In this document: positions 1-6,581 of the stretch, piece by piece
Position numbering within the stretch: position 1 is the stretch's first letter
How the letters are laid out: every line of letters begins with the position of its first letter
Notes under the pieces: model-generated
What the model saw: the letters and a program-made list of their open reading frames with translations, nothing else
Databases searched by the model: none
Told to the model about the DNA's origin: nothing
Assembly (NCBI GenBank): GCA_003564055.1
Contig: PWSG01000278.1
Span: forward strand, 1 to 8,747
Direction: 5' to 3'
Source: Syntrophomonadaceae bacterium
Lineage (GTDB): Bacteria; Bacillota; Dethiobacteria; DTU022
DNA: 8,747 bases
Translations under genes and position numbers: made by a program

Positions 1-269
1 CCGATCCGCAGCAGCTTCAGCGTGCCCGCCAGCCGGTGAAAAGCCGGGTGGATATGGACAAACTCAAGACGCAGCACGAATCGGCCGAAAACATGGGGTT
101 GCGCTTTGGCGGCGGGCCGGAACAGGGTGCCGCCCAGCAGGCCGCGGCGGCAGCAGGCCGCGGTGAAAGGGCCAAGCGGCAGCCCGTTGTGGTGGAAGAC
201 CGCGTCGGACGCAATGACCCGTGTCCCTGCGGCTCCGGCAAAAAGTACAAGCACTGCCACGGCAGCTGA
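1..269 (+). CDS. secA: SecA preprotein translocase ATPase, C-terminal tail (5' part outside window)
   Basis: SecA is the cytoplasmic ATPase that drives unfolded preproteins through SecYEG. Only the last ~88 codons are present, reading in frame from base 3 to a TGA at 267-269. The visible part is the variable linker, rich in Ala, Gln and Gly, followed by the terminal zinc-binding SEC-C motif: [20 protein letters not shown], with the C-x-C-x8-C-H ligands that in the family bind zinc and contact SecB or the ribosome. The ATPase and preprotein cross-linking domains lie left of the window. About three quarters of third codon positions are G or C, clearly more than in the genes to the right. The SEC-C motif also occurs alone in other proteins, but the preceding [17 protein letters not shown] linker is typical of SecA. 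No neighbour here belongs to the Sec pathway apart from the distant SRP RNA. Confidence 0.9.
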   Translation, partial: DPQQLQRARQPVKSRVDMDKLKTQHESAENMGLRFGGGPEQGAAQQAAAAAGRGERAKRQPVVVEDRVGRNDPCPCGSGKKYKHCHGS

Positions 270-304
270 TTAGCTTGAGGCAAAGCCTGCGGCAATCAGT
301 TTTC
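266..304 (+). terminator. Possible weak hairpin after secA
   Basis: Directly at the secA stop, TGATT pairs with AATCA and encloses an inner AGGC-AAA-GCCT stem, followed by GTTTT. The stem is interrupted by an internal loop and the T-tract is short, so this is at best a weak intrinsic terminator. Confidence 0.25.
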
Positions 305-314
305 AGGAGTTTTT

Positions 315-419
315 ATGACAGCGTCTGTATGGCGCTGTATTGCAGTCGTGCAATGCCTGGGGGCGTGTTGTCCGGTGCAAGACCCTGGCATTGTGTTGAT
401 CCTGATCAGCAATGGCTGA
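315..419 (+). CDS. Doubtful 34-residue ORF downstream of secA
   Basis: An ATG at 315 follows a plausible ribosome binding site (CAGGAG, spacer of five T) and opens 34 codons ending with TGA at 417-419. The peptide begins MTASVWRCIAVVQCLGACC, has four cysteines, and matches no family I recognise. The stretch is too short for codon use to be informative. It could be a small protein, the broken start of a longer gene whose remainder was lost at a junction, or chance. An ATTGCA-GTCG-TGCAAT hairpin at 339-354 lies inside it with no T-tract. The opposite strand of 270-428 shows nothing convincing. Confidence 0.2.
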   Translation: MTASVWRCIAVVQCLGACCPVQDPGIVLILISNG

Positions 420-428
420 GTGGAATAA

Positions 429-941
429 TTAATCCAGGATTTCTTTGATAGTCTTTTTCAATAGAGCAATGTCCACAGGTTTGACCATGTAGGCAACGGG
501 ATCGGTGGCATATGCCCGTCGTCGTGTCCTTTCATCGGAATTGCCGGTAAGGTAGAGCACGGGAACATCAGTGAAACTCCGAACCTGTTGCATAGCCTCT
601 ACACCGTCAAGATCTCCCACGAGTTTGATATCCATTAAAACCAGATCCGGCTCGTGTTCCCTGATTTTTTCCTGGCATCTAAGAAATGCCTCGGTTTCTT
701 TTTGCTTGTTCTCTTCAACGCGACAGCAATCATCTTCAGTTGCTTCGCGCACAACTTTTTTCAATGGCAAAACCAGCTTCTCTTCGGGCATGTCTTGTTC
801 GGGAGTAACAACCGTTCCAATTTCCTGTCCCCTTGCGGTTTCAACAATTACCTGCATTCCCTGCCCTAAACTGTTTATACCAGGTTTAAAGTAGTAGGTT
901 TTTCCGGCCTGCTTAAAACGCACTCCGACGACTTTTGGCAT
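429..941 (-). CDS. Chimeric ORF: RicT/YaaT (PSP1) N-terminus joined to response-regulator receiver C-terminal part
   Basis: Residues 1 to about 95 are an ordinary RicT/YaaT N-terminus (MPKVVGVRFKQAGKTYYF, VIVETARGQEIG, KKVVREATEDD, EENKQKETEAF). In Bacilli, RicT belongs to the RicA-RicF-RicT complex, which affects RNA processing, sporulation and biofilm formation. From about residue 96 the family changes. PDLVLMDIKL with D104 as phospho-acceptor, LTG with T132, and VKPVD with K154 are the second half of a CheY-like receiver, ending at codon 170. The first receiver strand with its acidic pair is missing, and so is all of RicT beyond residue ~95, including the GGIGPCGR-type cysteine region. Neither half should work in the usual way. 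The ATG start is secure, with AAAGGAGG eight bases upstream. The ORF is the last gene of the tmk-holB run and overlaps holB by 67 bases. It is either an assembly chimera or a real deletion fusion. Confidence 0.85.
   Translation of the reverse strand: MPKVVGVRFKQAGKTYYFKPGINSLGQGMQVIVETARGQEIGTVVTPEQDMPEEKLVLPLKKVVREATEDDCCRVEENKQKETEAFLRCQEKIREHEPDLVLMDIKLVGDLDGVEAMQQVRSFTDVPVLYLTGNSDERTRRRAYATDPVAYMVKPVDIALLKKTIKEILD
654..668 (-). other. Junction between RicT-like and receiver-like sequence
   Basis: The change of family falls at the codons for K-I-R-E-H (residues 92-96). An IREH-like word is common both in RicT proteins (a KIxEHGL context) and in receivers (IREHEPDLVLMD context). The join therefore sits exactly where the two parents could share a short stretch of sequence, as expected for a microhomology-based recombination or an assembler following a shared k-mer. 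No target duplication or inverted repeat is visible that would suggest transposition. Confidence 0.7.
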
Positions 942-1894
942 CTCGCTAACCTCCTTTGCAGCAGTATAAGCATCTTTTCCAGCAATAAACGGGAGTTAAC
1001 ATTTGTAGTATTAATTTCATAAATTACATTGTTAATTAGTAAAACAGCATCTTCCAGACATGCAGAGTCTACATTCTTAAGCCAGGCAGCAGATTCTCCG
1101 CTGCAAAGTTTCTGAACCAGCCCATCCCGGTAAAACATACACAGGAACTCCAAAAAGTTGGTCAACTCTTCCTTTTCAGATAGATACAGAGCCCATGCTA
1201 AAAGTTGAAATGCTGAATCGCATCCGGTAGCAAGGTTATATGATAATGTTTTTGCCTCTTTGAAACGCCTCTCAAAATCCTTGTCTTCAGCCAGTTTAAA
1301 TGCATAACCGGGCAGACCTCCGCTGATACGCGTAATCAGCACAGCATTTTCTGTAGAAATATCTTTATGCTCGAGCAGCAGGTTAGTCAATTGAGAACTT
1401 TTAAGCGGCCTGACAACATAACGCTGACATCTCGATAATATGGTGTCAAAAAGCAAACGCGGCTGCCTGGCAAGTAAAATAAAGTACAGGTCCGGCGGAG
1501 GGTCTTCAAGAATTTTCAAAAGCGATGATGAAGCCTCCGCAGTCATTGCTTCAGCCTGATCTATCATGCAAACCTTTTTACTGCCCTGGAGATAAAAATT
1601 CTCCCGTATAGAACGAATTTGTTCGATTTTTATATTTTTTCCATCTGGCGAAAGCTCGAAATAACTTGAATGATTATTGTTAAGAAAGCTGCGGCAGGAG
1701 AAGCATTTCATACAGGGTTCTCCCCTATCACAATGAGGACAGAGGATTGCCATTGAAAGAGCCTTGCCCCAACTTTTTTTGCCGCTTCCTGGAGGACCGG
1801 TCAATAATACAGCGTGGCTTATTTTTCCATCGTCAAGAGTCCTGAGCAATAAACTGCGCAGATCCTGCTGACCAATTAATAATTTAAAACTCAT
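875..1894 (-). CDS. holB: DNA polymerase III delta' subunit
   Basis: Delta' is a clamp-loader subunit. With DnaX and delta it opens the beta clamp and loads it on primed DNA. Counting from the ATG at 1894 the protein has 339 residues. A P-loop-like GPPGSGKKS at 33-41 has Lys where Thr or Ser usually follows the catalytic Lys, as in many delta' proteins that do not hydrolyse ATP well. A zinc module follows with Cys 52, 55, 61, 64 and 67, then MIDQAEAM in the Walker B place (110-117), LLKILEDPP, and the SRC motif at 164-166. An in-frame TTG at 1924 would add ten residues, but ATG 1894 has GAGGT six bases upstream and matches the usual MSF.LIGQ start. The gene overlaps the tmk end by 11 bases, implying translational coupling. 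The C-terminal ~20 residues run 67 bases into the ricT-like ORF in another frame, which is long for such an overlap. Confidence 0.92.
   Translation of the reverse strand: MSFKLLIGQQDLRSLLLRTLDDGKISHAVLLTGPPGSGKKSWGKALSMAILCPHCDRGEPCMKCFSCRSFLNNNHSSYFELSPDGKNIKIEQIRSIRENFYLQGSKKVCMIDQAEAMTAEASSSLLKILEDPPPDLYFILLARQPRLLFDTILSRCQRYVVRPLKSSQLTNLLLEHKDISTENAVLITRISGGLPGYAFKLAEDKDFERRFKEAKTLSYNLATGCDSAFQLLAWALYLSEKEELTNFLEFLCMFYRDGLVQKLCSGESAAWLKNVDSACLEDAVLLINNVIYEINTTNVNSRLLLEKMLILLQRRLARCQKSSECVLSRPEKPTTLNLV
950..957 (-). promoter_or_regulatory. Ribosome binding site for the ricT-like ORF, inside holB
   Basis: AAAGGAGG on the minus strand, eight bases before the ATG at 941, fixes that start. 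The same bases encode part of the C-terminal end of HolB (LQRRL), so the site is embedded in the upstream gene. Confidence 0.85.
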
Positions 1895-2537
1895 AAGCAG
1901 ACCTCGCTGATTTATTCGAATCAATTTTTCTGAAAACTAAGCGCCAGATTAATTCACTTTGATCATTTACTGCCCTTACAGCGTCAACAATTTTCATTCT
2001 ATGCGGTTCCTGGCGGGCAATGTCAAGGTAACCTTTTCGGACACGCCGGTGATAGCGAATGTCTTTGCTTTCCATACGATCAGCCGAAGTGCCTCGCCTT
2101 CTTGCCGCCTCTTCCAACGAAAGATCAAGCAGAATCGTAAGGTGAGGGACAAGTCCGCCTGTAACCTTGTAGTTGAGCAAACGGATTAAGCTAAGATCAG
2201 TCCCTCCGCCATAACCCTGGTAAGCCAGGGTAGAATCAGTAAAACGATCACATATCACAGTTTTACCGGCAAACAGAGCCGGCAGGATAACCTGTTCGGT
2301 AAGCTCAGAACGTGCAGCCATGTAAAGGAGCATTTCTGTCCGGAGTAAAGGGGAATAGCGATTATCAAGAAGAATTTGCCTGATCTGTTCACCAAAAACG
2401 GTGCCCCCTGGTTCGCGTACCTGAATATAGTCAAAACCATTTTGGGCAAGTTTGCCGCATAACAACTCAGCCTGCGTAGTTTTGCCGCAACCATCAATTC
2501 CTTCCAGAGATATTAATAAACCGCGCGTTTCAAACAC
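1884..2537 (-). CDS. tmk: Thymidylate kinase
   Basis: Tmk phosphorylates dTMP to dTDP with ATP, the common step to dTTP from both the de novo and salvage routes. The 217-residue length is normal. Motifs in order: P-loop EGIDGCGKTT (12-21), REPGG (41-45), DRFTDSTLAYQG (97-108; Asp-Arg plus Ser as in the family), and the lid region with DRME (153-156). The start is GTG at 2537, which gives the conserved distance to the P-loop. No good ribosome binding site precedes it (only a short G-run), so initiation may be weak or depend on upstream reading. The gene lies just after the guaB terminator and overlaps holB. The yaaQ and yaaR genes that separate tmk from holB in Bacillus are absent. No clear promoter of its own is seen in 2538-2575; read-through past the guaB terminator is possible. 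Confidence 0.95.
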   Translation of the reverse strand: MFETRGLLISLEGIDGCGKTTQAELLCGKLAQNGFDYIQVREPGGTVFGEQIRQILLDNRYSPLLRTEMLLYMAARSELTEQVILPALFAGKTVICDRFTDSTLAYQGYGGGTDLSLIRLLNYKVTGGLVPHLTILLDLSLEEAARRRGTSADRMESKDIRYHRRVRKGYLDIARQEPHRMKIVDAVRAVNDQSELIWRLVFRKIDSNKSARSAYEF

Positions 2538-2575
2538 CCCAGCTATAAGAATGGAAAATCTAATAATACTGCCTT

Positions 2576-2609
2576 AAAAAATACCGCAGACACATCCGGC
2601 CTGCGGTAT
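2576..2609 (-). terminator. Intrinsic terminator of guaB
   Basis: On the minus strand a perfect 9-bp stem (ATACCGCAG pairing with CTGCGGTAT, 11-base loop) is followed at once by TTTTT. It begins about 20 bases after the guaB TGA. The + strand side has no T-tract, so the element acts leftward only. Confidence 0.92.
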
Positions 2610-2629
2610 CCGGGACAATTCATTTAGTA

Positions 2630-4157
<1,528 letters not shown>

Positions 4158-4217
4158 CTGCAAACAGCAGCAGGATATCCGATATAAAAAACGAATCAAG
4201 AATAGAAGTGAATTGAT

Positions 4218-4225
4218 AGGAGGAG
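4218..4225 (+). promoter_or_regulatory. Ribosome binding site deciding the TTG start at 4232
   Basis: AGGAGGAG with a six-base spacer before TTG 4232. No ATG lies nearby in frame, so this site fixes the start of the hydrolase gene. Confidence 0.8.
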
Positions 4226-4231
4226 ATAAAT

Positions 4232-4987
4232 TTGCCTTACATTGAAATTGATAATAATCGCTATTACTACGCAGGGGATCTTAACCGGGAAGGTGTTCCC
4301 CTGATATTCTGTCACGGCTCAGGAGGGAGACACCACCACTGGCTTTATCAGCTAAAAAGCTTAAAGAATTTCGCAAATCCCATCGCTGTCGATTTGCCCG
4401 GTCATGGCCGCTCGGAAGGAGAACCGGAAAACGACGTTTCTTCTTACAGTAACTGGCTGCACCGCTTCAGCAGGGCTGCCGGGCTGGGACAAGCTGTACT
4501 GGCCGGGCATTCGCTGGGGAGCGCCATTGCCCTCGACTACGCCCTAAATTATCCGGATGATACATTAGGGCTCATCCTGGTTGGCAGTGGGGGGCGGCTC
4601 CGTGTTTTACCTGCTTTTTTGGAAGAATTGAACAAAGGCACAGTTCCTAAAGCCTTACCTTCTTTTTTATACGGCCCCGAAGCTTCCAAAGAACTTTATG
4701 AAAAAGGCAGTCAGGAAGTAAAGAACACAGCTGCTTCAATCTATTATGCAGATCTTAACGCCTGCGATAAATTTGATCTTATGGGTGAACTTCACCATAT
4801 AAAAAAGCCGGTTCTGGTGGTTTGCGGCAGTGAAGACCGCCTTACTCCGGTTAAGTACAGCCGCTACCTGGAAGAAAATCTTCCAAACGGTAAGGCTCAC
4901 ATCATTAAGGGAGCCGGGCATATGGCAATGCTTGAAAAGCCGGACCAGGTTAACCAGGCTATTAGCAATTTTATTAAACAGTTTTGA
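4232..4987 (+). CDS. Alpha/beta-fold hydrolase
   Basis: This 251-residue cytoplasmic protein belongs to the alpha/beta hydrolase (Abhydrolase_1-like) superfamily. Visible parts in order: the oxyanion-loop HGSGG (28-32), DLPGHGRSEG (54-63), the nucleophile elbow GHSLG with Ser94 (92-96), a variable cap from about 120 to 175, the acid in GSEDRLTP (Asp202), and the catalytic His in GAGHMAML (His230). The Ser-Asp-His triad is complete, so an active esterase, lipase or related hydrolase is expected. The substrate cannot be read from the sequence. There is no signal peptide or membrane segment. It starts with TTG behind a strong ribosome binding site and ends 16 bases before the DUF3786 gene, so the two are probably cotranscribed. 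The pair is oriented against the surrounding replication and repair genes. Confidence 0.92.
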   Translation: MPYIEIDNNRYYYAGDLNREGVPLIFCHGSGGRHHHWLYQLKSLKNFANPIAVDLPGHGRSEGEPENDVSSYSNWLHRFSRAAGLGQAVLAGHSLGSAIALDYALNYPDDTLGLILVGSGGRLRVLPAFLEELNKGTVPKALPSFLYGPEASKELYEKGSQEVKNTAASIYYADLNACDKFDLMGELHHIKKPVLVVCGSEDRLTPVKYSRYLEENLPNGKAHIIKGAGHMAMLEKPDQVNQAISNFIKQF

Positions 4988-5003
4988 ATAGGAGGAAACA
5001 GCC

Positions 5004-5621
5004 ATGGAAAAAAAACGCAGTTTTTTTAACCTCGAAGAAACCTTAAAACAAGCTGTTAAATCTTTTTCTGTTTTAGATCCTGCTGAAGTCGCTACCAAGG
5101 CAGAAGTTGAACTCAGTAAGGATAGAACAAGCATAAAAGTTCCTTTTATCGGCCAGAATTTCTTTGTAAGCCATCCGGATGGAAAAGTAAAAACTGTTGA
5201 AGGAGAGGAAGCCTCAATTTATCTTGCTATTATCATCCTTCACTATCTGGTCACAGCCGAAGGAAAACCGCTTACAGGCCGCTGGATCGCTTACCGGCAC
5301 CTGCCGGGAGGAGATGTCTACATAGAACCTTTCCAAAAAAGAGCTGTAACTCCTTTTTTAAAAACATTTGGTGACCGTCCAGAGGATTTTCAAAAAGCAG
5401 CCAAAGCTTTAGGCGGACATTGTCTTGAAACCAGTGGAATAAGCATGCTTATACCCGTTCTGCCGCGGGTGCCGATTTGCTTTACCATCTGGCCCGGTGA
5501 TGAAGAAATGCCGACAGCGGCAAACATCCTCTTTGACGAAGCAGCTCCTTCCTACCTGCCAACAGAAGATTACGCTCACATACCGGCCATAGTAAACGGA
5601 AAAATGAAAGGGAAGGTTTAA
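5004..5621 (+). CDS. DUF3786-family protein of unknown function
   Basis: I recognise this 205-residue protein as DUF3786 (PF12654-like), a family without a defined function that is mostly found in anaerobic bacteria and archaea. Supporting features are GRWIAYRHLPGGDVY at about 92-106, the VPICFTIWPGDEE stretch around 156-168, and the C-terminal LPTEDYAHIP (185-194), all in the usual order and spacing. The length is typical. It is soluble, without signal peptide or membrane helices; Cys140 and Cys159 are the only cysteines and form no metal-binding motif. The ATG at 5004 has AGGAGG eight bases upstream. It follows the hydrolase by 16 bases. Its TAA overlaps the recR stop on the other strand by four bases, so there is no room for a terminator between the two genes. 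I cannot assign a function. Confidence 0.85.
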   Translation: MEKKRSFFNLEETLKQAVKSFSVLDPAEVATKAEVELSKDRTSIKVPFIGQNFFVSHPDGKVKTVEGEEASIYLAIIILHYLVTAEGKPLTGRWIAYRHLPGGDVYIEPFQKRAVTPFLKTFGDRPEDFQKAAKALGGHCLETSGISMLIPVLPRVPICFTIWPGDEEMPTAANILFDEAAPSYLPTEDYAHIPAIVNGKMKGKV

Positions 5622-6214
5622 ATCTCCCTGCGGCCGTCCAGGGCACGGCTTAGGGTCAGATCATCGGCATACTCAATATCGCCTCCGACCGGCAGGCCGA
5701 AAGCAATCCGGGTTACCCTGATCAAAAGAGGACTTAAAAGCCGGGCCAGGTAGCCCGCTGTAGCATCTCCTTCGACATTGGGGTTAGTAGCTATAATTAC
5801 TTCGCTTATTTCTTTATCTTTAATGCGCGAAACCAGCTTGTCCAGCTTTAATTCTTCAGGCCCTATTCCGTCAAGCGGAGAAAGAGCTCCATGCAGGACA
5901 TGATAAAGACCGTTATACTGTCCGGTTCTTTCGAGCACAAGAACATCGCGCGGTTCCTGAACAACACAAAGCAATTTATTGTCTCGTTTCAGATCTGTGC
6001 AATATATACACAATTCAGCTTCAGCCAGACTGCCGCATGTTGAACAAAAACCCAGTTTATCCTTAGCCTCGATCATGGCCCTGGCAATTGCTACTACATC
6101 TTCTCGCGAACAACCGAGCAAATAGAAAGCTATTCTCTGGGCAGACTTCTGCCCGATTCCGGGAAAGCGTGTTAAAGCCTCAACAAGCTTTTTAAGATAA
6201 CCGGGATAAGCCAT
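5618..6214 (-). CDS. recR: Recombination mediator protein RecR
   Basis: RecR works with RecO (and RecF) to load RecA on gapped single-stranded DNA during repair. The 198-residue length is standard. It has an N-terminal helix-hairpin-helix (FPGIGQKSAQRIAF, 17-30), a four-cysteine zinc finger (Cys57, 60, 69, 72), and a Toprim domain from about 80 with the acidic Glu87 and ATNPNVEGDATA (142-153). The C-terminal GLPVGGDIEYADDLTLSRAL segment closes the ring-forming part. All expected features are present. The ATG at 6214 is the only in-frame start after a stop; AAAGGAGG is present but 15 bases away, a longer spacer than usual. It follows ebfC by 28 bases in the classic dnaX-ebfC-recR order. No bofA or yaaL homologue follows; a convergent gene sits there instead. 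Confidence 0.97.
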   Translation of the reverse strand: MAYPGYLKKLVEALTRFPGIGQKSAQRIAFYLLGCSREDVVAIARAMIEAKDKLGFCSTCGSLAEAELCIYCTDLKRDNKLLCVVQEPRDVLVLERTGQYNGLYHVLHGALSPLDGIGPEELKLDKLVSRIKDKEISEVIIATNPNVEGDATAGYLARLLSPLLIRVTRIAFGLPVGGDIEYADDLTLSRALDGRREI

Positions 6215-6242
6215 AGGCTGCTCTAACGGCCTCCTTTAATAC

Positions 6243-6581
6243 TTAAAACATCCCCGGTGGAAGATTCATACCGCCGGTTAACTTTTGCATTTCTGAAGAT
6301 ACCATTTCATCAACCCGGTTAAAGGCTTCATTTACTGCTGCGATAATCATATCTTCAAGCATTTCACGGTTATCCTCGTCAATTGCAGCGGGATCTATTT
6401 GCAGTGAAACCAGTTTTTTCTGCCCATTAGCAACTACCCGCACTGCTCCACCGCCGCTTGAGCTTTCTACTGTTTTTTCAGCAAGCTCTTCCTGCATCCG
6501 GCCCATTTCAGCCTGTGCCTTCTGCAGTTGTTTCATTATTTTATTCATTCCTCCGTTAGGCAAGTCCAGCCCTCCTCTCAA
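6243..6581 (-). CDS. ebfC: YbaB/EbfC family nucleoid-associated protein
   Basis: YbaB/EbfC proteins are small dimeric DNA-binding, nucleoid-associated proteins almost always encoded between dnaX and recR. The sequence shows an N-terminal amphipathic helix (NKIMKQLQKAQAEMGRMQEELAE), the SSGGGAVRVVANGQKKLVSLQIDP sheet region, a helix DREMLEDMI-like segment (DNREMLEDMIIAAVNEA), and a typical C-terminus GGMNLPPGMF. The start is uncertain. TTG at 6581 overlaps the dnaX TGA (TTGA) and gives MRGG as in Bacillus YaaK (112 residues). TTG at 6563 has an ideal AGAGGAGGG six bases upstream and gives 106 residues. The ATG at 6548 has a site only one base away. I keep 6581 because of the MRGG match, but the shorter form is equally plausible. 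Confidence 0.92.
   Translation of the reverse strand: MRGGLDLPNGGMNKIMKQLQKAQAEMGRMQEELAEKTVESSSGGGAVRVVANGQKKLVSLQIDPAAIDEDNREMLEDMIIAAVNEAFNRVDEMVSSEMQKLTGGMNLPPGMF
6570..6578 (-). promoter_or_regulatory. Ribosome binding site supporting an alternative ebfC start at 6563
   Basis: AGAGGAGGG on the minus strand, six bases before the TTG at 6563. It overlaps the end of dnaX and would favour the shorter EbfC form. Confidence 0.5.

Noticed and set aside
337..356. Hairpin ATTGCA-GTCG-TGCAAT between secA and the receiver fragment
   Set aside because: No T-tract follows on either strand, so it is not supported as a terminator; the stem is short enough to be chance.
4173..4192. GGATATCC palindrome in the guaB-hydrolase intergenic region as an operator
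   Set aside because: A single 8-base palindrome upstream of the guaB -35 box with no second copy; it resembles no purine-regulator site I know, so it is not annotated.
5633..5652. GCCGT...ACGGC inverted repeat just inside recR near its end
   Set aside because: The five-base stem has no T-tract on either strand and lies within coding sequence; not supported as a terminator.
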